This document shows positions 1 to 8,512 of a DNA stretch of 64,000 nucleotides, one piece after another. This DNA comes from Flavobacterium cerinum (GTDB lineage Bacteria; Bacteroidota; Bacteroidia; Flavobacteriales; Flavobacteriaceae). Position 1 is the first letter of the stretch; every line of letters begins with the position of its first letter. A program made the position numbers and the translations under genes. Location of the stretch: positions 372,001-436,000 of the forward strand of contig NZ_CP101751.1 in NCBI RefSeq assembly GCF_024496085.1, read 5' to 3'. The notes beneath the pieces are model-generated. The model ran no database searches. It was not told the origin of the DNA and worked only from the letters and a program-made list of their open reading frames with translations.

Positions 1-1074
1 GATGTTTCCCCAATCATTGAAGAATATGCTCAAAAAGCAGAATTCCCTAAACAAATCATAAACGGTTTAGCTGAAATCGGTGGTTTCGGACCTTATATCC
101 CGGTTGAGTATGGTGGTGCAGGATTGGATCAGATCTCTTACGGTTTAATCATGCAGGAAATTGAAAGAGGTGATTCCGGTGTTCGTTCTACGTCATCAGT
201 ACAGTCTTCTTTAGTAATGTATCCGATCTGGAAATACGGTAACGAAGAGCAACGTATGAAATACCTTCCGAAATTAGCAACCGGAGAATTTATCGGTTGT
301 TTCGGATTAACAGAGCCGGATTACGGTTCTAACCCGGGCGGTATGGTAACTAACTTTAAAGATATGGGTGACCATTATTTATTGAACGGTGCCAAAATGT
401 GGATTTCCAATGCTCCGTTTGCTGATATCGCTGTAGTTTGGGCTAAAAATGAAGAAGGAAGAATTTACGGTTTAATCGTAGAAAGAGGAATGGAAGGTTT
501 CTCAACTCCGGAAACACATAATAAATGGTCATTACGTGCATCTGCAACAGGTGAGTTAATTTTTGACAACGTAAAAGTACCGAAAGAAAACCTTTTACCG
601 AATAAATCCGGATTAGGAGCACCGCTAGGATGTTTGGATTCTGCACGTTACGGAATTGCATGGGGTGCTATCGGAGCCGCTATGGATTGTTATGACACTG
701 CTTTACGTTATTCAAAAGAACGTATCCAGTTTGACAAACCAATTGGTGCAACACAATTACAGCAAAAGAAATTAGCTGAAATGATCACTGAAATTACAAA
801 AGCGCAATTATTAACATGGAGATTAGGTGTTTTACGTAACGAAGGAAGAGCAACATCAGCTCAGATTTCAATGGCAAAACGAAACAATGTTGATATGGCT
901 TTAACTATTGCACGTGATGCCCGCCAGATGTTAGGCGGTATGGGAATTACAGGTGAATACTCCATCATGCGTCATATGATGAATTTAGAATCGGTAGTAA
1001 CTTACGAAGGAACACACGACATTCACTTACTAATTACAGGTATGGATGTTACCGGTTTAAATGCATTCAAATAA
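1..1074 (+). CDS. Acyl-CoA dehydrogenase, glutaryl-CoA dehydrogenase-like (5' partial)
   Basis: The frame is open from base 1, so the gene begins upstream of the window and about 357 codons are seen. The motif GLTEPDYGSNPGGM is the flavin/substrate loop typical of glutaryl-CoA dehydrogenases. Near the C-terminus TYEGTHDIH carries the glutamate that acts as catalytic base in that subfamily. Family knowledge: a cytosolic FAD enzyme that oxidises and decarboxylates glutaryl-CoA to crotonyl-CoA in lysine/tryptophan breakdown, passing electrons to ETF. Another short-chain acyl-CoA dehydrogenase specificity cannot be excluded, but the YEGTHDIH and PGGM motifs favour GCDH. The gene ends before a clear hairpin terminator and shows no frameshift. 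Confidence 0.85.
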   Translation, partial: DVSPIIEEYAQKAEFPKQIINGLAEIGGFGPYIPVEYGGAGLDQISYGLIMQEIERGDSGVRSTSSVQSSLVMYPIWKYGNEEQRMKYLPKLATGEFIGCFGLTEPDYGSNPGGMVTNFKDMGDHYLLNGAKMWISNAPFADIAVVWAKNEEGRIYGLIVERGMEGFSTPETHNKWSLRASATGELIFDNVKVPKENLLPNKSGLGAPLGCLDSARYGIAWGAIGAAMDCYDTALRYSKERIQFDKPIGATQLQQKKLAEMITEITKAQLLTWRLGVLRNEGRATSAQISMAKRNNVDMALTIARDARQMLGGMGITGEYSIMRHMMNLESVVTYEGTHDIHLLITGMDVTGLNAFK

Positions 1075-1101
1075 GATTTACTATTTTATCCGTTATATTT
1101 T

Positions 1102-1131
1102 AAAAAAGAGCTTTAATAAAGCTCTTTTTTT
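1102..1131 (+). terminator. Rho-independent terminator after the GCDH-like gene
   Basis: The arms AAAGAGCTTTA and TAAAGCTCTTT form an 11-bp stem with an almost absent loop, followed by a T run. It lies 27 bases after the stop codon. Confidence 0.85.
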
Positions 1132-1219
1132 ATGGTCAGAATCACCCACTATCAAGCCTATTGATATCCAAATTAATAAAATCAATGTTAAAAGCTATTC
1201 ACATAACCTTTAGCTTGTT

Positions 1220-1227
1220 TATTTTTG
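1220..1227 (+). promoter_or_regulatory. -7 promoter element of the DUF3050 gene
   Basis: TATTTTTG is a perfect match to the Bacteroidota TAnnTTTG -7 element and lies 16 bases before the ATG at 1244. The 5' leader would be about 10 bases. Confidence 0.55.
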
Positions 1228-1243
1228 TAGCAAACTCTCAACA

Positions 1244-2029
1244 ATGAATATAATATCCATCAACAAAAAGATTCAGCCTCAGAAGGACATTCTACTTAAC
1301 CATCCTTTATACAGTCAAATTCAAAACATAGACGACCTGCATTGTTTTCTTGAAGGACATGTATATGCGGTTTGGGATTTTATGTCGTTACTAAAAGCTT
1401 TACAAGCTAAACTTACCTGCACTACAACTCCCTGGTTTGCTACAAAAAATCCGGAGACCCGTTATTTGATCAATGAAATTGTATTAGCAGAAGAATCCGA
1501 TATTTCACTTGACGGCAAACGTTTAAGTCATTTTGAAATGTATATCGATGCAATGAACGACTGTAAGGCTAACACCACACAAGTGGCTCATTTCCTTGAG
1601 AACGTCGTTAGTACACAAAACATTTTTGTATCCATTAAGCAAAGTGATTTACACCCGAATATCAAAGCGTTCCTTGATTTCACTTTTCGTGTAATTGAAG
1701 AAGGAAAACCTCATGAAATTGCTGCAGCCTTTACATTTGGTCGCGAAGATCTGATTCCGGGTATGTTTACAGCGATTCTAAAGTATTTTCAGGAGAATTT
1801 CCCGGCAACCGACCTTTCCAAACTAGTTTATTATTTTGAAAGACATATCGAACTGGACGCAGATGATCACGGCCCGATGGCTATGCAAATGATCACTGAG
1901 CTTTGCGGTAATGATACTGAGAAATGGGAGGCTGTCGAAAACATATCTGTTCTCGCTCTGGAAAAACGCATCGGTTTATGGAATGCGATAGAAGAAAATA
2001 TCCGCCAGAAAAATATGGCTACTACATAA
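1244..2029 (+). CDS. DUF3050 family protein (heme-oxygenase-like fold)
   Basis: The 261-residue protein has the DUF3050 signature EGHVYAVWDFMSLLK at about residues 37-51. It has no signal peptide or membrane segment, so it should be cytosolic. DUF3050 proteins are placed in the heme-oxygenase-like superfamily, which includes diiron oxidases/oxygenases. Here H201-x3-D205-x3-H209 (in ERHIELDADDHG), together with H39 and glutamates at 78-84, could form a metal site; that is inference. The substrate is unknown. It stands alone between two terminators with its own promoter, so the neighbours give no functional hint. Confidence 0.75.
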   Translation: MNIISINKKIQPQKDILLNHPLYSQIQNIDDLHCFLEGHVYAVWDFMSLLKALQAKLTCTTTPWFATKNPETRYLINEIVLAEESDISLDGKRLSHFEMYIDAMNDCKANTTQVAHFLENVVSTQNIFVSIKQSDLHPNIKAFLDFTFRVIEEGKPHEIAAAFTFGREDLIPGMFTAILKYFQENFPATDLSKLVYYFERHIELDADDHGPMAMQMITELCGNDTEKWEAVENISVLALEKRIGLWNAIEENIRQKNMATT

Positions 2030-2032
2030 AAC

Positions 2033-2060
2033 AAAAAACATCCTTTTCAGGATGTTTTTT
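2033..2060. terminator. Bidirectional terminator between convergent genes
   Basis: A 12-bp perfect stem (AAAAAACATCCT / AGGATGTTTTTT) with loop tttc has A and T runs on either side. It serves the DUF3050 gene (+) and the ferredoxin gene (-). Confidence 0.85.
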
Positions 2061-2062
2061 TA

Positions 2063-2395
2063 TTAATATTCCGGAGCTAATTCCAGCTGTAATCCCTCCA
2101 GTGCTTCGGTAATGTGAATCTGACATCCGAGTCGGCTGTTATCCTTAACGTTAAAGGCTTCCGACAACATAGCTTCTTCATCATCATTCATTTCGGGTAA
2201 TGCTACATCATTCAGTATATAACATTGGCAAGAGGCACACATTGCCATTCCGCCACAAACCCCGATGGTTCCTTCCGGCGCCAGTTCGTAGGCCCGTACC
2301 AGTTCCATGATATTCATATTCATATCGGTTGGCGCCTGAACTTCGTGAACTTCCCCTTCCCGATCTGTAATTATTATGGTTACATCCTGAGACAT
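2063..2395 (-). CDS. 2Fe-2S ferredoxin, adrenodoxin type
   Basis: This 110-residue electron carrier has cluster cysteines C47, C53, C56 and C91 (C-x5-C-x2-C-x34-C), the spacing of vertebrate-type/adrenodoxin-like ferredoxins, inside CGGMAMCASC. C58 is an extra cysteine next to the cluster. It is cytosolic, with no targeting signal. It starts two bases after the stop of the ferredoxin reductase gene, so the two are cotranscribed and the reductase is its likely electron donor. Acceptors are unknown. The Fe-S assembly genes Nfu and Mrp lie just upstream on the same strand. Confidence 0.9.
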   Translation of the reverse strand: MSQDVTIIITDREGEVHEVQAPTDMNMNIMELVRAYELAPEGTIGVCGGMAMCASCQCYILNDVALPEMNDDEEAMLSEAFNVKDNSRLGCQIHITEALEGLQLELAPEY

Positions 2396-2397
2396 CT

Positions 2398-3456
2398 TTA
2401 TTCTATTGATTTTACAACCGCTTTTTCAGCTTCCTTACGGGTACCGTCAAAACCGTCTACACCGCTTACGGTAGTATATTTTAAAACATATTTTTTACCC
2501 GGATTCAGCCGGTTAAACACACTCTGACACATTAAAGTTGCTTCGTGGAAACCACAAAGGATTAACTTTAATTTTCCCGGATACGTATTGATATCGCCAA
2601 TAGCATAGATTCCCTCGATATTCGTTTGGTAATCCAATGCATTGTTTACCTTAATCGCATTCTTTTCGATCTCTAAGCCCCAATTTGCAATAGCTCCTAA
2701 CTTTGGCGTTAAACCGAATAACGGAATAAAATAATCCGTTTCCACATTCATTCGGGCACCGTTGATTTCGATATCCACCGATTCAATTCGTTCCGAACCT
2801 TTAAATCCGACAACTTCTCCCGGTGTTATTAAACGGATTTTTCCGGCTTTTTTTAATTCCTGTACTTTTTCAACAGAATCCAAAGCACCACGGAATTCAT
2901 TTCTTCTGTGAACCAATGTTACTTCCGAAGCCACATTTGCTAAAAAGATACTCCAATCCAAAGCAGAATCACCTCCACCGGAAATAACTACTTTTTTATT
3001 GCGGAATTTCTCAGGATCTTTTACAAAATACTCCACCCCGCGGTCTTCCTGTTCGTAAAATTCCAAATCTTTCAGAATTGGTTTTCTCGGTTCAAAACTA
3101 CCCAATCCACCGGCAATTGCCACAGCTTTTGCATGATGTTGCGTTCCTTTATCAGTTGTTACGATAAAAGTACCGTCTTCCTGTTTTTCGATTGTTTCTG
3201 CTTTTTCATTCAACGTGAATCCCGGCTGAAACTGTTTGATTTGTTCCATCAGGTTATCCACAAGATCTCCGGCCAATACTGACGGGAATCCCGGTATATC
3301 AAAAATCGGTTTTTTAGGATAAAGCTCTGTTAATTGTCCTCCGGGTTGAGGAAGTCCGTCAATAATATGACATTTTAATTTTAAAAGACCTGCTTCAAAA
3401 ACGGCAAAAAGTCCTGTGGGACCTGCGCCAATAATTAGTATATCTGTTTCAATCAT
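2398..3456 (-). CDS. Ferredoxin--NADP+ reductase, thioredoxin-reductase-like type
   Basis: The 352-residue flavoprotein has an FAD-binding GAGPTG at residues 10-15 and PGGQLTELYPKK at 38-49. The NADPH-binding motif GGGDSALDW is at about 160-168, followed by the phosphate-binding HRRNEFR at 183-189. It lacks the redox CxxC of thioredoxin reductase, which is the pattern of the YumC-type ferredoxin-NADP reductases. It should transfer electrons between NADPH and the ferredoxin encoded two bases downstream. The start at 3456 fits the family, with the glycine motif about ten residues in. Length is normal and the gene is intact. Confidence 0.9.
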   Translation of the reverse strand: MIETDILIIGAGPTGLFAVFEAGLLKLKCHIIDGLPQPGGQLTELYPKKPIFDIPGFPSVLAGDLVDNLMEQIKQFQPGFTLNEKAETIEKQEDGTFIVTTDKGTQHHAKAVAIAGGLGSFEPRKPILKDLEFYEQEDRGVEYFVKDPEKFRNKKVVISGGGDSALDWSIFLANVASEVTLVHRRNEFRGALDSVEKVQELKKAGKIRLITPGEVVGFKGSERIESVDIEINGARMNVETDYFIPLFGLTPKLGAIANWGLEIEKNAIKVNNALDYQTNIEGIYAIGDINTYPGKLKLILCGFHEATLMCQSVFNRLNPGKKYVLKYTTVSGVDGFDGTRKEAEKAVVKSIE

Positions 3457-3474
3457 TACGTAATGGATTAATTA

Positions 3475-3490
3475 AGGACACAAATGTCCT
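3475..3490. promoter_or_regulatory. Small palindrome upstream of the ferredoxin reductase gene
   Basis: AGGACA-caaa-TGTCCT is a 6-bp perfect inverted repeat 18 bases before the reductase start codon, overlapping the expected promoter. It could be an operator. The arms are short and chance occurrence is possible. Confidence 0.3.
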
Positions 3491-3579
3491 TCGAATTATT
3501 TTCTTGTTCTATGACAAATATCAAGAAATCCAACGATGGAAGGCATTATACACCTGGTCAGGAAAGAATCCTGAAGGTA

Positions 3580-3617
3580 AAAAAAGTCCCAACTTCTGAC
3601 AATCGTCAAAAGTCGGG
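3580..3617 (-). terminator. Probable terminator after the Nfu gene
   Basis: The imperfect 13-bp stem (CCCAACTTCTGAC / GTCAAAAGTCGGG) with loop aatc has an A run on its left side. On the minus strand this reads as hairpin plus U tract, just past the Nfu stop. Confidence 0.6.
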
Positions 3618-3632
3618 TACTGTATCCTGAAT

Positions 3633-3872
3633 TTATGCTACGTTAACCACAGTTTCGATCTGCGGTACATATTTTTTGATCGTAGTTTCTACACCGGCAC
3701 GTAACGTCATCTGATTGACACTGCAAGCTGTGCAGGCACCTTCAAGACGAACTTTTACATGTTTATCGTCTTCAATTTCGATAAGTGTAATATCGCCACC
3801 ATCCGAATTTAAGAACGGACGAATTTCTTCAAGTGCTCTTTCAACGTTTAGTTTGATTTCTTCTGTTGTCAT
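3633..3872 (-). CDS. NifU C-terminal-domain (Nfu-type) Fe-S scaffold/carrier protein
   Basis: The 79-residue protein is a single Nfu domain with C47-x2-C50 in GACTACS, which bridges a [4Fe-4S] cluster between two subunits. It includes the family motif RPFLNSDGGDITL near the N-terminus. The ATG at 3872 is chosen: it lies two bases after the Mrp stop, and the longer reading would run back into the mrp coding sequence. It should carry Fe-S clusters to client enzymes in the cytosol. Coupling to the Mrp ATPase, another cluster carrier, supports this. Confidence 0.9.
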   Translation of the reverse strand: MTTEEIKLNVERALEEIRPFLNSDGGDITLIEIEDDKHVKVRLEGACTACSVNQMTLRAGVETTIKKYVPQIETVVNVA

Positions 3873-3874
3873 TT

Positions 3875-5005
3875 TTATTTCTTTTTTACAGCTGAACATC
3901 CAGCCATCGTGGTAATTTTTATTGCTTCTGTAGGTGGCAGACTTTCGTTTCTGCTCACTACTTCCTGAACTACGGAACGAGCCAGTTCTTCGAATGCTTT
4001 TTCGATTGGCGTTGCCGTTTGCAAAGCCGCCGGACGACCGTAGTCACCTGCTTCGCGAATACTTTGAACAATCGGAACTTCTCCTAAGAAAGGCACTTGT
4101 AAATCTTCTGCCAGATTTTTTGCTCCTTCTTTTCCGAAGATATAATATTTGTTTTCCGGCAATTCATCCGGTGTAAAATAAGCCATATTTTCAATGATTC
4201 CCAGAACCGGAACATTAATACTTTCGGCCTGGAACATTGACACTCCTTTTTTAGCATCGGCCAAAGCCACTGCCTGAGGTGTACTTACTACAACCGCTCC
4301 GGTTATCGGAAGCGACTGCATAATCGATAAATGGATATCTCCTGTTCCCGGAGGTAAATCCAGCAACATAAAGTCTAATTCTCCCCAATCGGCATCAAAA
4401 ATCATTTGGTTTAATGCTTTTGCCGCCATTGGTCCTCTCCAGATTACCGCCTGATCCGGACTGGTAAAGAAACCGATCGATAAGATTTCCACACCGTAAC
4501 TCTGGATAGGTTTCATTTTGGATTTTCCGTCAACCTCAACTGAAATCGGACGTGCTTTTTCCACATCAAACATAATCGGCATAGACGGTCCGTAAATATC
4601 AGCATCCAAAACGCCCACTTTAAAGCCCATATTGGCCAGTGTTACTGCTAAATTTGCTGTAATTGTTGACTTTCCAACGCCTCCTTTACCGGAAGAAACA
4701 GCAATAATATTACTGATTCCCGGAATTGATTTCCCTTTAATTTCAGGTTTTTCCGGAGCTTCAACTTTTATATTTACTTTTATTTTTGCCTTATCGTATA
4801 TTTTTTCGTGGATGACTTTCATAATGTCAACCTCAGCGCGTTTTTTGATATGCAACGCCGGATTATGCAACAATAAATCGACCACTACTTCATCTCCGAA
4901 AGTGATTACATTTTGAACTGCACCACTTTCAACCATATTTTTACCTTCCCCGGCAACGGAAATTGACTCCAATGCCTTAAGAATTTCTTTTCTATCTAAT
5001 TTCAT
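3875..5005 (-). CDS. mrp: Mrp/ApbC-type P-loop ATPase, Fe-S cluster carrier
   Basis: The 376-residue protein has an N-terminal MIP18/DUF59 domain (about 5-80) fused to a MinD/Mrp P-loop domain with deviant Walker A GKGGVGKS at 106-113. It also has DADIYGPSMP and DLPPGTGD. Proteins of this family bind and transfer [4Fe-4S] clusters in an ATP-dependent way. The CxxC usually seen after the ENMxYF motif is not visible: the corresponding stretch reads ENMAYFTPDELPENKYY. The C-terminal tail has one cysteine (MAGCSAVKKK). It is cytosolic, in an operon with the Nfu gene two bases downstream. Confidence 0.9.
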   Translation of the reverse strand: MKLDRKEILKALESISVAGEGKNMVESGAVQNVITFGDEVVVDLLLHNPALHIKKRAEVDIMKVIHEKIYDKAKIKVNIKVEAPEKPEIKGKSIPGISNIIAVSSGKGGVGKSTITANLAVTLANMGFKVGVLDADIYGPSMPIMFDVEKARPISVEVDGKSKMKPIQSYGVEILSIGFFTSPDQAVIWRGPMAAKALNQMIFDADWGELDFMLLDLPPGTGDIHLSIMQSLPITGAVVVSTPQAVALADAKKGVSMFQAESINVPVLGIIENMAYFTPDELPENKYYIFGKEGAKNLAEDLQVPFLGEVPIVQSIREAGDYGRPAALQTATPIEKAFEELARSVVQEVVSRNESLPPTEAIKITTMAGCSAVKKK

Positions 5006-5050
5006 TATTTAATTCACTTTAAGCCATTTATTAAGACTGACTTTATATTG

Positions 5051-5058
5051 CAAAGATA
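5051..5058 (-). promoter_or_regulatory. -7 promoter element of mrp-nfu
   Basis: On the minus strand this reads TATCTTTG, a perfect TAnnTTTG, 45 bases upstream of the mrp start codon. Confidence 0.55.
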
Positions 5059-5277
5059 AGATGAAAAGTTCTTAAAATAAAGATAAAGAATTGTATTTGT
5101 TTATCGCTCGATAGCTTGATTTCATGCAACTATCCTGAAAAGCCCTGACGACCTGTAATTACAACACTTTCAAAGTATTCGCTTCTTCTGTTTTTTCAAT
5201 TATATTCAATTCACGATTAAAAAACAACCTCAAAAACAACACTTTATCGGCAAAAAATCATTTTCTTTCTTTTATTT

Positions 5278-5313
5278 TCAAAAAAAACTGCAACCGAATT
5301 AGATCCGATTGCA
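5278..5313 (-). terminator. Terminator of the ABC export operon
   Basis: The hairpin CTGCAAcCG / CGatTGCAG is preceded by an A run on the plus strand, giving stem plus U tract on the minus strand. It lies about 25 bases beyond the permease stop. Confidence 0.65.
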
Positions 5314-5338
5314 GCTACAGGTAGTTAAATAAAGTGGA

Positions 5339-7741
5339 TTATTCGTATTTCAGATATTTCAGGATATCAACCCGGGTTGCCTGATACGCTTTTGAAAGCA
5401 CAATCAGCAAGGTTAACGATAGCAATACTATAAAACCGATAATAAAAGGTAATATCGTAATTGAAATCCGGAAAGCAAAATCTTCCAGCCATTTGTTCAG
5501 CAGGTAATAGGCCGGCATCGCAGCAAAGGCAAAACCAATGATACAAAAAACGACATATTGTACCGAAAGATTCTTTAATAACATTCCGGTTTCCGCTCCT
5601 AAAGTCCGGCGAATCGCAATTTCTTTAATTCTTCTTTCAATTGAATAAGAAGCCAGTGCAAACAATCCGAATAAAGCAATCGCAATCACGACAATATTAA
5701 GCAATGAAAACAAATTACGCTGTTTCACAAAAGTCTCATAGGTTCGCTCAAATTCCTTGTTCACAAAGTCATATTTAAACGGATATTCGGTATCGACTTT
5801 CTGTGTCCAGAATTTCTCCATATCAGCAAGCGTCTGATCCATATGCTGCGGGTCTACTTTTACATAAATCCGGTTAATATTAGATTGCATCCACGGAACG
5901 GTTTTAATATGAAAGAAAACCATTGGCGGTATTTCCCGCTGTAATCCGTATAAATGGAAATTATCGACTATTCCAACCACTTTTAATTTATGACCGTTCC
6001 ATTCGATTTCCTTTCCAACCGGATCTTTCTCTCCCATCTTCTCCCATGTTACTTTATTGATCAACATTGTATTAACAGTGTCAGAAGCTAACTCCGGTGA
6101 GAGCATTCGCCCTTGAAGCAGTTTTATATCCAGCATATTCAGCAAATCAAAGTCGATTCCCATATTTTGTGCCTGAATCTGGTTATCATTATGCGTAAAA
6201 CCTGTTGAAGACGAGGCCCCTCTACCGGAAAAATTAAATGTTCCTGCTTCTACGCCCTTAACGCCTTTTATTTTCTTCAATTCCTGCCGGATTGTTTTAT
6301 ATCGGTCGTAATCATTTCCGTCTCTTTTAGTACGATACGGGATTGTTATAACCTGATCGCCTTTATATCCCAATTCCTTATGACTCATATAACGTACCTG
6401 TTGGTATACGATATAAGAACCGATAATAAAAAATGTCGCAATAGCAAACTGAAGAATCAACATCCCGTTTCGAAGCCATATTCCGTTTTTACTTCGTCCG
6501 AAATTACCTTTCAGCACTTTTAAAGTTTCAAAATTCGACACATATATCGCAGGAAAAATACCCGCCAATGCAATAACCACTACCACGATCAGCAATAATT
6601 GCAAATAGAACTGACTTCCGATCATTTCGAGGTTTTTCTCTAAAAACGAATTGTAATATGGTAGCGCAAGTTCCACAATCATCAGCGACAAAATCAAGGC
6701 GCCACAAACCACTAATACGGTTTCAAAAACAAACTGCCATACGATTTGCTTTTTAGTAGCTCCTATAATTTTTCGGATACCGATTTCTTTCGCTCTTTTA
6801 ATCGCATTTGCCGTAGCCAGATTGATATAATTCACAATAGAAAGCACGAGTATCAGCACCGAAAGGCCCATCATAATCCATAAAAACTGATAGTTTCCTT
6901 TCCCTTCTGCTAATCCGCTGGTTAAATCGCTTAATCGCGCTTTTGCCAATGGCGTCAATGAAACCTTGATACTTCCGTATTTTTTAATAAACTCCTGTTC
7001 CGTAATTCCCATTTCGGCAGCCGTTTTCCGGATACGGTGTTCGTAATAAATTTTTTCAATCTCTTTACAAACTGCATTCACTTTGGCCGGGCTATTGATT
7101 TTAAGCATTAATCCATAATTAAAATCGCCCCAGCTTTCGCTTGCCTTATCCATTTTCAAATACAACATCACATCAGGAGCCATCGAAGACTTACCCGGAA
7201 TACGATATACGCCTCTTACCGCATAGGGTTTACCGTCATAGATCATTTGTTTTCCGATCGGATTTTCATCTTTAAAAAACAATTTGGCGACGTCTTCCGA
7301 CAATGCTATACTACTCTGATCCTGTATGGCTGTTTTCGGATTTCCGGCTATAAATTCAAAAGGAAAATAGGAAAAGAAATTACTTTCGGCTGCTCCAATT
7401 TTCTTGATCATTTCTTTTTTCCCGTTGTAGTTCAGAATCTCTTCCGAATACCATGCCGTATAGTAACAGTAACTTTCAATATTTTTAGAGGATGCCTCCA
7501 GAATCGGAGCTGTCGGCGCTACATTCCAGGCCCATTTGCCCGCTTCACCCATATCGTTTATTACTTCATACACTTTATCTTTTTCCGGATTCCATTCGTT
7601 ATAAGAATGCTCTTCGTTCCAATAGAGAATAGCGAATATCAATCCCGAAATTCCGATGCTCAACCCCAATATATTGAGTATTGAAAACAGTTTGTGTTGC
7701 TTAAAATGATACACAAACACGCTTAACCAGTTTTGTATCAT
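5339..7741 (-). CDS. ABC transporter permease, MacB/FtsX type (duplicated domain)
   Basis: At 800 residues this is a typical Bacteroidota double-FtsX permease. There is an N-terminal transmembrane segment (about 20-41), a periplasmic MacB-like domain (to about 285), and three membrane helices around 290-420. A second half has a transmembrane segment at about 425-450, another periplasmic domain, and three helices at the C-terminus. Both FtsX domains carry the family motif (KRAKEIGIRKIIGATKKQI and ERRIKEIAIRRTLGAE). Such permeases work with a separate ATPase as mechanotransmission exporters. It is the last gene of an operon with a HlyD adaptor, ATPase and DUF2807 protein. The substrate is unknown. 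Confidence 0.9.
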   Translation of the reverse strand: MIQNWLSVFVYHFKQHKLFSILNILGLSIGISGLIFAILYWNEEHSYNEWNPEKDKVYEVINDMGEAGKWAWNVAPTAPILEASSKNIESYCYYTAWYSEEILNYNGKKEMIKKIGAAESNFFSYFPFEFIAGNPKTAIQDQSSIALSEDVAKLFFKDENPIGKQMIYDGKPYAVRGVYRIPGKSSMAPDVMLYLKMDKASESWGDFNYGLMLKINSPAKVNAVCKEIEKIYYEHRIRKTAAEMGITEQEFIKKYGSIKVSLTPLAKARLSDLTSGLAEGKGNYQFLWIMMGLSVLILVLSIVNYINLATANAIKRAKEIGIRKIIGATKKQIVWQFVFETVLVVCGALILSLMIVELALPYYNSFLEKNLEMIGSQFYLQLLLIVVVVIALAGIFPAIYVSNFETLKVLKGNFGRSKNGIWLRNGMLILQFAIATFFIIGSYIVYQQVRYMSHKELGYKGDQVITIPYRTKRDGNDYDRYKTIRQELKKIKGVKGVEAGTFNFSGRGASSSTGFTHNDNQIQAQNMGIDFDLLNMLDIKLLQGRMLSPELASDTVNTMLINKVTWEKMGEKDPVGKEIEWNGHKLKVVGIVDNFHLYGLQREIPPMVFFHIKTVPWMQSNINRIYVKVDPQHMDQTLADMEKFWTQKVDTEYPFKYDFVNKEFERTYETFVKQRNLFSLLNIVVIAIALFGLFALASYSIERRIKEIAIRRTLGAETGMLLKNLSVQYVVFCIIGFAFAAMPAYYLLNKWLEDFAFRISITILPFIIGFIVLLSLTLLIVLSKAYQATRVDILKYLKYE

Positions 7742-7743
7742 CT

Positions 7744-8487
7744 TTATTTCGCAGTAATAGTTCCTAATGATTTTTTATCGGCCGTAACCGTTTTCGGCTT
7801 ACCGTAATACTCAATTGCAGCCACCGAGCTTGCTTTCGCATCTAGTTTTTCACTTACGCTAACGCCTACTTTCGAAGCATTTTCCGCCTCAACAATTGCA
7901 TATTTTGCTTTTAGATCGGCGCCTTTAAAAACAGCAGCCGAATGCGCTTTAAGTTTCATTTCATTGGTGTTTCCGGAAACGGTAGCTTTTGCTGCGCCGG
8001 AAAGAGACGCTACCAATACCGTTGCATTGATTTCGCCCTGAAAACCCGATCCGGAATTAAGTTCCAACTGTACATTTTTGGATTTGACATTCCCTTTAAA
8101 TTGCGCTCCGGACGAAACATCAATCCTGGTTTCATCATTATTACTACTATTTTCAACCGTTAATTTTGCAGCTGATTTAATCTTAAATGTATTAACCGCC
8201 GGATTTGAAACGTCAACGCGTAATACTTTAAAATTTTGCTCTCCTTTTCCCGGTTTTACTGTAATTTTTAACACACCATTGTTTACTTCGGTACTAATCT
8301 TTTTTAATTTATCAGCATCATCAGTAGTCACTTTTAAAGTCGTTGCTTTGCTTTGTGTATAACGCACTTCTACTCCACTGGACGCTTCTATCGTTTTAAA
8401 ATCGGCTATCGTTCTGTTTTCGCTTACCTGGGCTTTACAAATGAAGCCGATAAGACTTACGGTTAGCGCTATTACAATTCGTATCAT
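7744..8487 (-). CDS. DUF2807 (head GIN domain) secreted protein
   Basis: The 247-residue protein starts with a signal peptide (MIRIVIALTVSLIGFICKAQ). The remainder is beta-rich, repetitive and low in cysteine, the pattern of DUF2807/head-GIN proteins that fold as parallel beta structures. It should be periplasmic or surface-exposed. The gene sits between the ABC ATPase (25 bases upstream) and the permease (2 bases downstream), so it is translated as part of the export operon. Its role there is unknown; a periplasmic accessory or substrate-interacting protein is inference. Confidence 0.8.
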   Translation of the reverse strand: MIRIVIALTVSLIGFICKAQVSENRTIADFKTIEASSGVEVRYTQSKATTLKVTTDDADKLKKISTEVNNGVLKITVKPGKGEQNFKVLRVDVSNPAVNTFKIKSAAKLTVENSSNNDETRIDVSSGAQFKGNVKSKNVQLELNSGSGFQGEINATVLVASLSGAAKATVSGNTNEMKLKAHSAAVFKGADLKAKYAIVEAENASKVGVSVSEKLDAKASSVAAIEYYGKPKTVTADKKSLGTITAK

Positions 8488-8512
8488 GTTTTTTCTTTTT
8501 TAGCAGGTTTTT

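Larger units (their letters stand above)
5006..5338. other. Intergenic region, no gene seen
   Basis: This 333-base gap holds the mrp promoter at its left end and the terminator of the ABC permease operon at its right end. No ORF, tRNA or repeat could be supported in the AT-rich middle (about 5070-5275). Confidence 0.6.
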
